Source: Deltaproteobacteria bacterium Ga0077539 (GTDB taxonomy: Bacteria > Myxococcota_A > Polyangia > Polyangiales > Ga0077539). From it: DNA of 33,874 nucleotides. The stretch spans positions 1-33,874 of the forward strand of contig LNEO01000457.1 in the NCBI GenBank assembly GCA_001465015.1, in the 5' to 3' direction. The translations under genes were made by a program, and so were the position numbers. Under the pieces are notes generated by a model that saw nothing but the letters and a program-made list of their open reading frames with translations, had not been told where the DNA came from and made no database searches. The first letter of the stretch is position 1; the number at the start of each line of letters is the position of its first letter. This document shows, one piece after another, positions 25,065 to 33,686 of this stretch.

Positions 25065-26350
25065 TGTTCGAGAAGGGTTCGCTCTCGCGCCGCGTGGCGC
25101 TCTATGCGACGGCGGGCGCATTTATCGGAACGGCGTGGGGCGCCTGGGCCCTGGCCTCGCGCGGCGCAGACCCGACGCCGATGGTCACGGGCGCCCCTGC
25201 CCCGAGCGCGCCGGCGTGTCCCGCGGGCTATACCCGCGCGACGAGCTTCGACTCGAGCGCCATCGTCGAGGGGACGCGCAACACGCGGTGGATTGTTCGC
25301 TGCGACCCGATTCGCAGCGAGTCCGCCGTGTCCGAGTCCCTCGAGCTCTTCTGGTCGCCCGAGCTCATCGCAGACCCGCGCGCGCGGCCCGAAGTGCTCC
25401 GCAGTTTCGTCAGCACCATCGCGCAGTCCAATCGCATCGCGCTCGAGCCTGTCGCGCAACCCGAACGGCGAGCGATCACGCAGGGCTCGTCATCGACGAG
25501 CGCGACCGCTGCGCTCGACGGCCTCGTGCTCGACGCGCGCGGAGGCTTTCGATTGCCTTCGTTCGTCGCGAGGGCGTGGGCTTTTCCTGCGAGGGGACGG
25601 ACGCTGCTCGCGCTGCTCGTGGCGCCGAGCGGACGCGCGCAAGAGCTCGAAGCCGCGGCGGCCAACGCCGTCTCTCGCCTCGAAGGGCTCGCGGCGTACG
25701 ACGCAGCAGCGCCGAGCGAGCGCGGCTTCGCGGTGACCGCTTCGTGCCCCACGCGATGGACCGACGCGACGCCGATCGGCGGCGGTCCGGCGCCAGCGAT
25801 GTACGTGGGTCGCTATTGCATCGAGCCGACGCAGGGCGGAGGCGCAGAGCTCACGTTCGCCGAGGTCACAGGACGCATGGACGGAGAGGGCGGCGCAGAT
25901 CGGCTGTTCTCACTGGCTTCATCGATGATCTCTGCGGTCGGCCCGCGGGTGAGCGCCTCGACCGACGCGGGCGCGGACGGCTCGACGGTCGATGGCTTCG
26001 CGCGAAGCGAACCGGTGACGGTCGCTGGCGTCGCTGGGCGCACTGCGCGCGCAGAGATCGAGCCTCCCGCGGCCAGGCTCGCGTTGCGGGCGTGGATGGC
26101 GCCGGCAGGAACGGGCTCGGTGCTCGCGCTCTCGACGTCGCTGGCCGATCGATCGGACGCCGTTCGCGCAGAGCTCGATCGTTGGCTGACGTCTGCCGCG
26201 CTCGTGCGCCCGTACGATGCCAAGGCGCTCGAACAGCGCAAATCCCAGCGTTTCAAGGGAAACATTGTGTTTCCAGGGGTCATTACGGCGGTTCTCGGAG
26301 CGCTGCTGGCGATCGTTCGCTCGCGCTCGCTCGCTCGCGAAAAAGAGTGA
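25064..26350 (+). CDS. Unrecognised protein with N- and C-terminal membrane spans
   Basis: The protein has 428 residues from a GTG sharing one base with the upstream stop. An N-terminal hydrophobic segment (ALYATAGAFIGTAWGAWALA) and a C-terminal one (IVFPGVITAVLGALLAIVRS) flank a soluble region that would lie outside. That region has two similar parts, each opening with a Cys and a 'P(A)GY/RW' motif (ACPAGYTRATSFD and SCPTRWTDATPIGGG). Other cysteines (IVRCDP, YCIEP) may form disulfides. I see no known family. Tight coupling to the Asp-box protein suggests a joint envelope complex; this is inferred. The next gene, a lipoprotein, begins 19 bases later. Confidence 0.78.
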   Translation: MFEKGSLSRRVALYATAGAFIGTAWGAWALASRGADPTPMVTGAPAPSAPACPAGYTRATSFDSSAIVEGTRNTRWIVRCDPIRSESAVSESLELFWSPELIADPRARPEVLRSFVSTIAQSNRIALEPVAQPERRAITQGSSSTSATAALDGLVLDARGGFRLPSFVARAWAFPARGRTLLALLVAPSGRAQELEAAAANAVSRLEGLAAYDAAAPSERGFAVTASCPTRWTDATPIGGGPAPAMYVGRYCIEPTQGGGAELTFAEVTGRMDGEGGADRLFSLASSMISAVGPRVSASTDAGADGSTVDGFARSEPVTVAGVAGRTARAEIEPPAARLALRAWMAPAGTGSVLALSTSLADRSDAVRAELDRWLTSAALVRPYDAKALEQRKSQRFKGNIVFPGVITAVLGALLAIVRSRSLAREKE

Positions 26351-26368
26351 GATCATCGTCCATCGACG

Positions 26369-28444
26369 ATGAAACACTTGACGCGATTGCTCCTGGCTTC
26401 TCTCGCAGTGGCGGCCTGCTCCGAAGGGATGACTCCGTTCGATAACGACGGTGGCGTCACGCGAGACACGGGCAACGGCGGCGGCGGCGATGGCAGCGCT
26501 GGGATGGACAGCGGTGTTTCGGACATGGACGCAGCCGTCGGCGATGGTGGCGGCTCGATGGGTGATGGTTCGAGCACGACTGACGGCGGAGGCTCGATGG
26601 GCGACGGTTCGACTGGGGACAGCGGGCCAGCGCGCTGCACGATCACGCCGTCGCCGCAGGCGTTCATGAACCCTTCGCTGACGCTCCATTGGCGTGCGAA
26701 TCGAATGGGCGATCCGTTTCCCAACGTCGATCAGGTGTGCTCGACGCCGGCGGTCGCGAACATCGTGATCGAGCCGCCGGACTCCGCGCAGGTTCCAGAG
26801 ATCGCGTTCATGACCTTCGACTGCGCGGCGAGCTATCGCAACGCGGTGCTGCGAGTGATTTCGGGGACGGCGCCGCACAGGCTGCTCTGGTCGCAGCGCG
26901 GCACGGCGATGCCCAACGACACGACGGGCAACTCGATCTTGCGTTGGGACGGGCACGTCGCGATCGGCGAGCTCGACGGAAACATCGCGAACGGGCTGGA
27001 GATCGTCGCGGTCCGCTCGGACGTCGCCAACTTCGGCCTCATCGCGTTTCACGGCGACGGGCGTCGGTACTGGGTCTCGACGGGCATGAGCAACATCGGC
27101 GGCTCCAACCCGTCGATCAACATCGCGGATCTCAACGGCGACGGAACGCCCGAAGTGATCGCCGGCGCATCGACGTTCAACGGACGCACGGGCGCGCTCT
27201 TGTGGCAGGGCACCAACGCGACCGGCGAGAACGGTCAGGGACCGCTCAGCGTCGTGGCCAACCTCGACGACGACGACACCCTCGAGGTCATCGCCGGAGG
27301 AACGGTGTACGAGTCGACCGGTCGCATTCGGTTCATGTCCAACGGACAGGGCTTCTCTGCGGTCGGTGACCTGCTCGACGCGATGAATCGCTCGGGACGC
27401 GACGGCGTCGCCGAGGTGGTTCGCGTGGTGGCCGGGCGCGTCGAGATCCTCGATCGGCGCACGGGAATGGTGCGCTGGACGCAGATGATCCCCACGACGA
27501 CGCTCGGCGGAGCGCCGACGATCGCGGACTTCGACGGCGACGGAGAGAGCGAGATCGGCGTCGCCGGCGCGCTGCGCTACGTCGTGATCGACCCCGGTTG
27601 CACCGCGGCGGGCATGGGCTGCGAAGCCCGCGGAATTCGCTGGTCGATCGTCACCGAAGACAGCTCGAGCGAGGTGACCTCCAGCACCGTGTTCGACTTC
27701 AACGGCGATGGCGCGAGCGAGGTCGTCTACAACGACGAAGAGCAGTTCTACGTGCTCGACGGCCGCACCGGGCGCGTTCTGTTTCGCAACTGGAACCCCT
27801 CGCAAACGCGGACCGAACAAGCGGTCGTCGCGGACGTGGACGGCAACGGACAGGCGGACATCGTGTTCGGCGCGAACCAGTGCGCGGCGTTCGCGGGCGA
27901 CAAGATTCCGGCGGCGATGCAGGCGACCGAGCGCGTTCCTGGGCTGGAGATCTGGTCCGGCGGAATGTCGATCTGGTCCGGCGCCCGCGCCGTGTGGAAC
28001 GAGCACGGCTACCACATCGACAACCTCACGGACGACGGCCTCGTGCCGCGGCGCGAGAGCGCCCACTGGCGCACGCACAACTCGTTTCGGCTCAATCGCC
28101 CGAGGGACCGCGTGCAGCTCGCGCCGGACCTTCGCGCGATGAACGCCCCGAGCGACTGCGGCTCGATGACCGCCCGGGTGTGCGTGACCGTACAGAACAG
28201 CGGCGACGCCAACGCCAGCACGATCAGCGTGGGCGTCTACGACAGGATGGGCGGCATGCGGCTCGGGATGGCGTCCACGATGGGGGCGCTCGCTCCCGGA
28301 CGCAGCGAGGTCGTGTGCGTCTCGATCCCGTCCCCGGGAATGACCCGGAGCTACTACGTCCGCGTGGACGACACCAACGCCAACGCCGAGTGCGTCGAGG
28401 ACAACAACGGGACCAACGTCATGTTGACGTGCGGCCCGGGTTGA
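26369..28444 (+). CDS. FG-GAP/VCBS repeat lipoprotein with CARDB-like C-terminus
   Basis: The 691-residue protein starts MKHLTRLLLASLAVAAC, with a clean lipobox at Cys17. A Gly/Asp/Ser/Thr-rich linker runs to about residue 90. The body carries FG-GAP-like calcium-binding motifs: NIADLNGDGTPEVIAG, IADFDGDGESEIGVAG, VFDFNGDGASEVVYND and VADVDGNGQADIVFGA. These give a beta-propeller with D-x-D/N-G-D-G loops. The C-terminal 100 residues (VCVTVQNSGDANASTISVGV, then VRVDDTNANAECVEDNNGTN) look like a CARDB-type Ig-like domain. It is probably a surface-exposed adhesion or matrix protein. The first lines of coding are low-complexity, as in other myxobacterial lipoproteins. Confidence 0.9.
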   Translation: MKHLTRLLLASLAVAACSEGMTPFDNDGGVTRDTGNGGGGDGSAGMDSGVSDMDAAVGDGGGSMGDGSSTTDGGGSMGDGSTGDSGPARCTITPSPQAFMNPSLTLHWRANRMGDPFPNVDQVCSTPAVANIVIEPPDSAQVPEIAFMTFDCAASYRNAVLRVISGTAPHRLLWSQRGTAMPNDTTGNSILRWDGHVAIGELDGNIANGLEIVAVRSDVANFGLIAFHGDGRRYWVSTGMSNIGGSNPSINIADLNGDGTPEVIAGASTFNGRTGALLWQGTNATGENGQGPLSVVANLDDDDTLEVIAGGTVYESTGRIRFMSNGQGFSAVGDLLDAMNRSGRDGVAEVVRVVAGRVEILDRRTGMVRWTQMIPTTTLGGAPTIADFDGDGESEIGVAGALRYVVIDPGCTAAGMGCEARGIRWSIVTEDSSSEVTSSTVFDFNGDGASEVVYNDEEQFYVLDGRTGRVLFRNWNPSQTRTEQAVVADVDGNGQADIVFGANQCAAFAGDKIPAAMQATERVPGLEIWSGGMSIWSGARAVWNEHGYHIDNLTDDGLVPRRESAHWRTHNSFRLNRPRDRVQLAPDLRAMNAPSDCGSMTARVCVTVQNSGDANASTISVGVYDRMGGMRLGMASTMGALAPGRSEVVCVSIPSPGMTRSYYVRVDDTNANAECVEDNNGTNVMLTCGPG

Positions 28445-28540
28445 CCCCCTTTTCACTGAGCGCGATTGCGTTAACCTCCCCCGCTCTCTCGTCCCGTCCG
28501 AGCCACAGCGCCGGCGGGACCGCGCACAACCGAGGAACGA

Positions 28541-28813
28541 ATGGCTGACATCAACATCACGCGCAATCACACGCTGGGCAAAGAAGACGCGAAGAAGCGC
28601 GCCAACGACATGCTCGAGAAGATGAAGGACAAGGTCGGCATCAAGGGCACCTGGGCCGGCGACACCTTCAACGTGACCGACCCTGTGAAGGGGACGTTCA
28701 CCGTCACGGACACGGCGATCAAGTGTGAGCTCGCCCTCTCGTTTTTGATGAAGGCGATGAAGGGCACGATCGAGCAGAAGATCAACGAGTCGCTCGACAA
28801 GGCCCTCGCGTAG
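28541..28813 (+). CDS. Polyhydroxyalkanoic acid system-family small protein
   Basis: The 90-residue protein (MADINITRNHTLGKEDAKKR, then ANDMLEKMKDKVGIKG) matches the PHA-system/granule-associated family by its H-TLG-EDAKKRA start, a GTWAGDTFNVTDPVKGTFTV middle and a hydrophobic C-terminal helix (LALSFLMKAMKGTIEQ). These proteins are found near polyhydroxyalkanoate genes in some bacteria, but their role is not settled. No PHA synthase or phasin is in the window. A strong hairpin follows the stop. The ATG is well placed; the upstream gap of 96 bases is enough for a promoter. Confidence 0.85.
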   Translation: MADINITRNHTLGKEDAKKRANDMLEKMKDKVGIKGTWAGDTFNVTDPVKGTFTVTDTAIKCELALSFLMKAMKGTIEQKINESLDKALA

Positions 28814-28864
28814 CGCTTCAGAGAGGGGGGGGATCGCTGGAGAACCTTCGGTTCTCGAAGCGCT
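28812..28864 (+). terminator. Compound hairpin after the PHA-family gene
   Basis: Outer arms AGCGCTTC (28812-28819) and GAAGCGCT (28857-28864) enclose a G-rich spacer and an inner hairpin GAGAACC-TTC-GGTTCTC (28840-28856). The 3' arm sits directly beside the inner stem. There is no T run, so it is a possible intrinsic-like terminator or mRNA 3' stabiliser rather than a proven one. Confidence 0.5.
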
Positions 28865-28884
28865 CGCTGCGCTACAATCCCGTC

Positions 28885-29286
28885 ATGGGCGAGCAGACCG
28901 ACGTGGCGTTGCACTGGCTGGTCGAGCATTTCTCCGGACGCGAGCGGCTGGATACGATCCTCCGTTGGCTGCTCGCGGTCACGCCGGCGGTATGCGTCTC
29001 GGACGCGAGCGATCAGCCAGTCGCGTTCGGCGAGCGCGGCGTTGGGCGGGAGGATCTCCGTTGGTCCACCGTGCGCTTCGCGTGTGGGTTGAAGCTGCAC
29101 GTCGCAGACCCGATCGATGTGCCGAGGTCCGTGTTCAACGAGCGGGTCGACGAGGCGACGGCGTTCATCCGAGTGCTGTTCGACCCAGCCCCGCAAGGCC
29201 GGCGCGGCAGCGGCGGCGCGAGCGGCGGAGGTCCCGCGAGCGCCGAAGTGTTCGCGTACGCCCCGACCCGGCATCGAGGCAATTGA
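28885..29286 (+). CDS. Unrecognised protein, possibly the first half of a split gene
   Basis: The ATG at 28885 gives 133 residues. The first 105 look like a real domain (LVEHFSGRERLDTILRWLLA, GVGREDLRWSTVRFACGLKL, VDEATAFIRVLFDPAP), followed by a Gly/Ser-rich tail ending AEVFAYAPTRHRGN. The stop comes one base before the next start. The frame-1 text stays sensible up to AEVFAYAP, and frame 2 becomes sensible from GIEAIEVDLSS. A single-base difference in the C-rich run near 29260-29271 would join both into one protein of about 455 residues. So this may be an authentic gene pair, a frameshifted gene or a sequencing error. Confidence 0.65.
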   Translation: MGEQTDVALHWLVEHFSGRERLDTILRWLLAVTPAVCVSDASDQPVAFGERGVGREDLRWSTVRFACGLKLHVADPIDVPRSVFNERVDEATAFIRVLFDPAPQGRRGSGGASGGGPASAEVFAYAPTRHRGN

Positions 29287-29287
29287 G

Positions 29288-30256
29288 GTGGATCTCAGCA
29301 GCGAGTCCGAGTGCGAATCTAATCTTGTCCGCCAGCTGCGCACGCTCGCGGGAGCGCCCGAGGGAAACGCCAAGTTCGTCGTCGTAACAAACACCGTAAA
29401 GGTGTTCGTTGCGTATTCGAGCGGTTCGGGATCGCACGTGCGGTTCTCGGTCGCCTACGGACAAGCGCCGCAGAAGATCGTTCCGCCCAGCGCCGAGGGC
29501 GGCTACCGCGCGAAGCCGACGGCGGCGTCTACGCTGCGCGCCGGACGGCCGATGAACATTCTGCTGCGATCCGAGACCCCCGACGACGTCGATGGCAAGC
29601 GGCAGGGGATCGCGGTGGAGTTTCAGACAGGCGACGCGGCGTTCGACGACGAGGTGTACATCAACACCGACACGCCTCACGAAGTGCTGAACCAGGTGCT
29701 GGCGTCGAGGGCGCTCCGCGAGGCGGTGATCCGCTTGTTTCGAGAGGGCATCAGCTACGTCACCCTCGATGACGACGGATCGATGATTTCGTGTTCACTG
29801 TACACGTTCGCGCACCGCAAGCACGACGGGACGCGAGCCGAGCGCATCCTGAGCGCGATGGCGACGCTGGCGCTCGAGACGCCGCCGGTCGAAGAGAGCG
29901 GCGAGCTCGCGCCCCCTCCGCAAGCGCCCTGGCTCGACTGGATCGCTGTGGCGGGCGGGTTCATCTTGTTCTTCGGGGTCCCGATCTACCTGGCGCTCGT
30001 GCCGGGCCGGTGTTGGGATCCGTCCAGCGATGGCGACGGCTCTTCGCTCGTGTGTCGCCCGGGTTGTTGCGAGCCGATGTGGCAGGGTCTGCTGCTCGGA
30101 TTGCTGTTGGCGATCCCGTTCGCGACGCTGCTGTCGGCGCGCATTCGCGGCCGATCGGACTCGCACGCGCGGCGCTCTCTCGCTGGGGGCGCGATCGCGT
30201 GGTTCGTCGTGACGATGACGATGTGCCTCTACGGAATCGTTCGCTGGCGTCTGTGA
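29288..30256 (+). CDS. Membrane protein, unrecognised, coupled to the upstream gene
   Basis: The GTG start one base after the previous stop gives 322 residues. The N-terminal soluble part (about 1-210) includes FVVVTNTVKVFVAYSSGSG, HVRFSVAYGQAP and VEFQTGDAAFDDEVYIN. Two transmembrane segments near the C-terminus (WIAVAGGFILFFGVPIYLAL and LLLGLLLAIPFATLLSA) and a third (GGAIAWFVVTMTMCLYG) follow, with a Cys-rich loop (SLVCRPGCCEPM) between the first two. No family is recognised. Frame and text suggest it belongs to the upstream gene; see the note there on a possible frameshift. Confidence 0.65.
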   Translation: MDLSSESECESNLVRQLRTLAGAPEGNAKFVVVTNTVKVFVAYSSGSGSHVRFSVAYGQAPQKIVPPSAEGGYRAKPTAASTLRAGRPMNILLRSETPDDVDGKRQGIAVEFQTGDAAFDDEVYINTDTPHEVLNQVLASRALREAVIRLFREGISYVTLDDDGSMISCSLYTFAHRKHDGTRAERILSAMATLALETPPVEESGELAPPPQAPWLDWIAVAGGFILFFGVPIYLALVPGRCWDPSSDGDGSSLVCRPGCCEPMWQGLLLGLLLAIPFATLLSARIRGRSDSHARRSLAGGAIAWFVVTMTMCLYGIVRWRL

Positions 30257-30369
30257 CCGACGCGCTTCGAAGATTCTCGAAGGTGCTTTAAGTCGCGTGA
30301 TTCGCTGCTCGGAGTCAGTGTCTCGTCCGTCGTCGCACAGCGCGGCGTGAAGAGAAGGGAGCCTTCGAG

Positions 30370-31767
30370 ATGTCGATTCGTGCCCATCGCGTGCGCGTGC
30401 GATCGCGCGCGCTGTTCGAGTATGCCCTGACGGGGGCGCTCATCGTCGCGGTGCCGAGCGTCGCCTCCGCCCAGTCGAGCGACGCGGGGGCGGCAGACGC
30501 GAGCGCCCCGGCGACTCCGAGGCCGTCGCCGACGCTGCGGCTCGACGACGGGTTCACCTGGTTCACGCTCGAGAGCCACGAAGACTCGCGAGACGGAACG
30601 CGGATCGACATGGGCTACTCGGTGAGCGCGACGCTCCGCGTGTTCGGAACGGCGCCGAGAGAGAGCGCGTTCTTGCTGGTGTTCAAGCAAGGCAACCGCG
30701 AGCTCGGCCGTCAGCGCTGCACCGCGTACGCGCCAGGGTTCGAGCGGGACCTCTCGTTTTCGAACTTGTTCGTCGAAAACTGTGGCGATCGGGACGTGAA
30801 GCTTCGCGCGACCGGGCAGGTCACGGTCGAGATCCGCTGGGTCGACGGCGCGACGGACGCCGAGAGCGTGCTCGCGACGCGCACCATCGAGGTCGTTCGC
30901 ACGGCGCACCATTGGGGCGGAATCCCGGTCAATCCCTTGCCGGACACCTACCACGTGTCGACGCACGGGCGGCTGCTCGACTCGATCTTGTCGTGGACGT
31001 CGTTCACGCCAAACGACAGCTACGCGAACGCGTACTTCGACAACGGGCTCACCGGGACGCTGATGTTCATCACGTTTGCGTTCAACGCGAGGGACCAGCT
31101 CTTCGGTCGCGTGAGCGGTGATGCGTCGATGCGATGCCAGGTCAACGGCCAGCCGTTCACCGTCGAAAACCCCAGGCCAGCCAACCTCGCCCACGCGCGT
31201 TCGACCTCTCAGCGTCGACAGTTTCGTCCCAACCCGCGCGTCGCGGGCGGAACGTCGATCGAAGAGAGTCAGTATCGCTACGAGACCGTGCAGCTGCCGT
31301 TTACGAGCGATCAGATGCGCACGAATCCCGGGCAATACACCTGCGATTTGCGCGCGGAGGGGCGCACCGTGCGACGCTGGGCTTGGACCGTGGGAGCGAA
31401 CGGCGTTCCTGTGCAGCACGCAGAGCAGCAAGCGGGGCTCTATCTCGGGCCGCGCGCCGTGCTGCTCGACACGACGGTCCCGACGGACTCGCGCCTCGAC
31501 GAGCGAACAAACCCTGCCGAGGTCCGCGCTGGGGGATTCTACGGCCGTCCCTGGGCCACCGAAGCGATGCGCACGCTCGCCGCTGCCACGCCGACGTTCT
31601 CGACGCCGTCCTTCGTGTACGAGCCGGATCCGCTCGTGCCTGCAGCGCGTCGAGCCATCTCGCAGAACATGGGCGCGAGCGCTGGCAGCGCAGGCGGCGC
31701 AAATGCAGCAGGCGGCGCGGCGACCGGCAACACCGCTGGACGGCGGGCGGGACGCCGACGTCGTTAA
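30370..31767 (+). CDS. Secreted protein of unknown function
   Basis: The 465-residue protein has an Arg-rich signal peptide (MSIRAHRVRVRSRALFEYAL, then TGALIVAVPSVASA) with an ASA-QSS cleavage site. The mature part has a beta-rich first half (MGYSVSATLRVFGTAPRESA, LLVFKQGNRELGRQRC), four Cys residues that may be paired (QRC, ENC, MRC, YTC), and a Gly/Ala-rich tail ending in RRAGRRRR. I see no catalytic motif or known family. It converges on the lipoprotein gene with a 12-base gap. Confidence 0.75.
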   Translation: MSIRAHRVRVRSRALFEYALTGALIVAVPSVASAQSSDAGAADASAPATPRPSPTLRLDDGFTWFTLESHEDSRDGTRIDMGYSVSATLRVFGTAPRESAFLLVFKQGNRELGRQRCTAYAPGFERDLSFSNLFVENCGDRDVKLRATGQVTVEIRWVDGATDAESVLATRTIEVVRTAHHWGGIPVNPLPDTYHVSTHGRLLDSILSWTSFTPNDSYANAYFDNGLTGTLMFITFAFNARDQLFGRVSGDASMRCQVNGQPFTVENPRPANLAHARSTSQRRQFRPNPRVAGGTSIEESQYRYETVQLPFTSDQMRTNPGQYTCDLRAEGRTVRRWAWTVGANGVPVQHAEQQAGLYLGPRAVLLDTTVPTDSRLDERTNPAEVRAGGFYGRPWATEAMRTLAAATPTFSTPSFVYEPDPLVPAARRAISQNMGASAGSAGGANAAGGAATGNTAGRRAGRRRR

Positions 31768-31779
31768 TCGATCACCGAG

Positions 31780-32376
31780 CTACTGCCTCCGCAGCTCAGG
31801 AAAATACCGCACGAACCGCGCGAGCGTCCGACGTGCGACGTCCGCGGGGCTGCTCGGCACGATGTGCACGGTGCCTTCTGCTCCGAGCGCGTTCGTGACT
31901 CGAAGGACGGTTCCGCCTCCCGGGGCTTCTCCGAGGCTCGCGAGCTCGCGATCGTCGGGACACATTCCTGTGAGCTCGACGGCGAGAGCGTCGCGCTCGT
32001 TCGCATCGAGGGTCAGGGTTCGCTGAATCACGCGCGGGGTGCGGCTCTCGCTTCCGTCGGGCGTCGCGAAGAGGTCCGAGTCGTGAACGCGCACCTCGCC
32101 CGTTCGGTCGTCGTACGCAAACTCTCTGAAGAACGCGGCGTGCGAGCTCTGCGCGCGAACGACCAGCGAAAACCCACGTCCTCCCCAGGGGGCGCAGGTG
32201 CTGGTCGCGCCCGACGAGCGCCCCTGCGCGTTCGAGTCCGCCACGGCGCCGATCGCGCCGCGAGAGGTCTCACCGGACACATTGCCAGACGCTCCTCGGG
32301 TACAAGCGCCGCCTCCAGCGAGCGCCAGAACGACGGCGAGCAGAGCTCGAGCAGCGCAGCATCCAATGGTCTTCAT
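31780..32376 (-). CDS. Putative lipoprotein of unknown function
   Basis: Started at the ATG with complement at 32374-32376, the protein has 198 residues. The signal MKTIGCCAARALLAVVLALA is followed by GGGAC; this Cys25 is the likely lipidation site. Mature segments include STCAPWGGRGFSLVVRAQSS, EFAYDDRTGEVRVHDSDLF and VIQRTLTLDANERDALAVEL. The C-terminus is TLARFVRYFPELRRQ. No family is recognised. A longer frame upstream to 32844 is the antisense shadow of the next gene. Confidence 0.75.
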   Translation of the reverse strand: MKTIGCCAARALLAVVLALAGGGACTRGASGNVSGETSRGAIGAVADSNAQGRSSGATSTCAPWGGRGFSLVVRAQSSHAAFFREFAYDDRTGEVRVHDSDLFATPDGSESRTPRVIQRTLTLDANERDALAVELTGMCPDDRELASLGEAPGGGTVLRVTNALGAEGTVHIVPSSPADVARRTLARFVRYFPELRRQ

Positions 32377-32444
32377 CACGAGCGTTGAACGTAGCGCAGC
32401 TCCCGAAGCCTTGGTTCGCTGTGAGGAGTGCGTAGGATCCGCGC

Positions 32445-32990
32445 TCAGCCCGCGGGCGGCGTGTGCTCGACGCACGTGTAGACAACGTTCTCGTCGTCGA
32501 GCGAGCGCACGCGCCAGTTGAGCTTGACGGGGTCGCACGGCTCGAGGAGCCAGCGCTCGACCGACAGGTGCCTGGTCTTCTCGCGGTTTGCGACCAGCGC
32601 GGCGAACTGCGCGGTGCCTGCGCGATGCAGCGGATCTTGGGTCTCGCGCTGCTTCTTGTCGTACTCGCCCGGCTTGAAGACGCCGTACGCGCCGCAGTAC
32701 AGGTGGTCGATCACCACGATGGTGTGGATCTTCGGGTGCAGGCCGAGCGCCGCTTCGACTTGCGCGAAGAAGGCCTGGCTCCACGTAGGGTCGGCGCTCT
32801 GCACGACGCCCATGGAGGCGCCCGGCAGCGCGATGTGGTCCCATTGATTCGAGGCCACGAAATCATCGATCGCGGTGTCTGCCTTCTTCGTGATGATCCG
32901 TGTCATGACCGAACGAACGTCGTCCGTCACGCGGTGATCGATGCACGAGAGAACCAGATGGGTCGCGTCGACCTCTTCGGTGTACGTCAT
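32445..32990 (-). CDS. Beta-carbonic-anhydrase-like protein
   Basis: The ATG with complement at 32988-32990 follows an AGGAGG Shine-Dalgarno sequence 11 bases upstream, so I prefer this start to one at 33047; it gives 181 residues. The zinc ligand pattern of beta-class carbonic anhydrases is present: Cys16, Asp18, Arg20 (SCIDHRV) and His96, Cys99 (DHLYCGAYG). The GASMGVV segment resembles the G-rich strand of the family. The rest is diverged (KPGEYDKKQRETQDPLHRAG) and shorter than usual. Beta-CAs interconvert carbon dioxide and bicarbonate in the cytoplasm. It may be a true enzyme or a relative that has changed use. Confidence 0.85.
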   Translation of the reverse strand: MTYTEEVDATHLVLSCIDHRVTDDVRSVMTRIITKKADTAIDDFVASNQWDHIALPGASMGVVQSADPTWSQAFFAQVEAALGLHPKIHTIVVIDHLYCGAYGVFKPGEYDKKQRETQDPLHRAGTAQFAALVANREKTRHLSVERWLLEPCDPVKLNWRVRSLDDENVVYTCVEHTPPAG

Positions 32991-33047
32991 CGCAAGGCGC
33001 TCCTCCTGCGCTGCGGCTCGCGCAAACGCCGCGCGAGTGTGCGTCAT

Positions 33048-33251
33048 TTGCAGGACGGTTGACCCGTTCGAACGTGGGACGCGCGCTCGACGAGCCTCCG
33101 CGCCACATCGGCGCTTCAGCGCATCGAATCAGCGGCCAACCCGAAACACGACCTCCGAGTCGAGCGGGATACGATTCGACAAAACCTAATAAAACATTCG
33201 ATTCCTTCGATCTTTCTACCAACGGTGTCGTCCTTGCTCGATGACTCGGGC
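33048..33251. promoter_or_regulatory. Divergent promoter region
   Basis: The region separates the carbonic-anhydrase-like gene from the small lipoprotein. A notably AT-rich patch (AAAACCTAATAAAACATTCG) at 33180-33199 is the most promoter-like stretch, but no clear consensus pair is seen. Confidence 0.35.
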
Positions 33252-33518
33252 ATGAAGCGAATCGTCCTCGCGGCGCTCCTTGCAGCGCTCGCATCCTGCG
33301 CCACCACCGGCACCACCACCTCCACAGAGCTTTCTCCCGAGCTGCAGTCGCGATGGAACTCCTGCGAAGAGTCCGTCGGTCGCTGGTGTCACGACCACGC
33401 GCACGGCGACATCGCACACGAAAACGAGTGTAAGCGCGATGCGCGCCGCGGGTTTGCGTCAGTGAGCACCGAAGAGCAGCGCACCCGCTATCTGCGCGAC
33501 CACGGCTGCGCGCTGTAA
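33252..33518 (+). CDS. Small putative lipoprotein, Cys-rich
   Basis: The ATG at 33252 gives 88 residues and a good signal (MKRIVLAALLAALASC), with the lipidated Cys16. The mature domain has five further Cys or His positions (CEESVGRWCHDHAHGDIA, NECKRDARRG, HGCAL), suggestive of disulfides or a small metal site. I recognise no family. A start nine codons earlier is possible but would put residues before the signal. It converges on the ruvB fragment, 9 bases away. Confidence 0.7.
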   Translation: MKRIVLAALLAALASCATTGTTTSTELSPELQSRWNSCEESVGRWCHDHAHGDIAHENECKRDARRGFASVSTEEQRTRYLRDHGCAL

Positions 33519-33527
33519 CGCCGCCCT

Positions 33528-33686
33528 CTACCCGAAGAGCGCCCCTTGCGTGTTTCCCGGCCCGGCGGGCGGAGGAACACCGAGTTGCGTGTGCGCCTTC
33601 AACGTCGCCTGCCTCCCGCGCGGCGTGCGCACGAGCAGCCCCTGACGCAGCAAGAACGGCTCGTACACGTCTTCGATCGTGTCCTT
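33528..33686 (-). pseudogene. ruvB: 3' fragment of ruvB (C-terminal 52 codons only)
   Basis: Reading the minus strand gives KDTIEDVYEPFLLRQGLLVR followed by TPRGRQATLKAHTQLGVPPP and a short tail to a stop. This is the conserved C-terminal winged-helix end of the RuvB Holliday-junction helicase (D-IEDV-EPFL-Q-G---RTPRGR). Immediately before it an in-frame TGA (33687-33689) ends the homology. The ATPase body is absent within the window, so the fragment cannot make RuvB. An insertion, deletion or rearrangement at about 33687 is implied, unless the sequence itself is misjoined. Confidence 0.8.

Noticed and set aside
25919..28570. Very long minus-strand open frame (about 880 codons)
   Set aside because: It is the antisense shadow of the FG-GAP lipoprotein and its neighbour; high GC removes stops in other frames, and its translation has no domain or signal.
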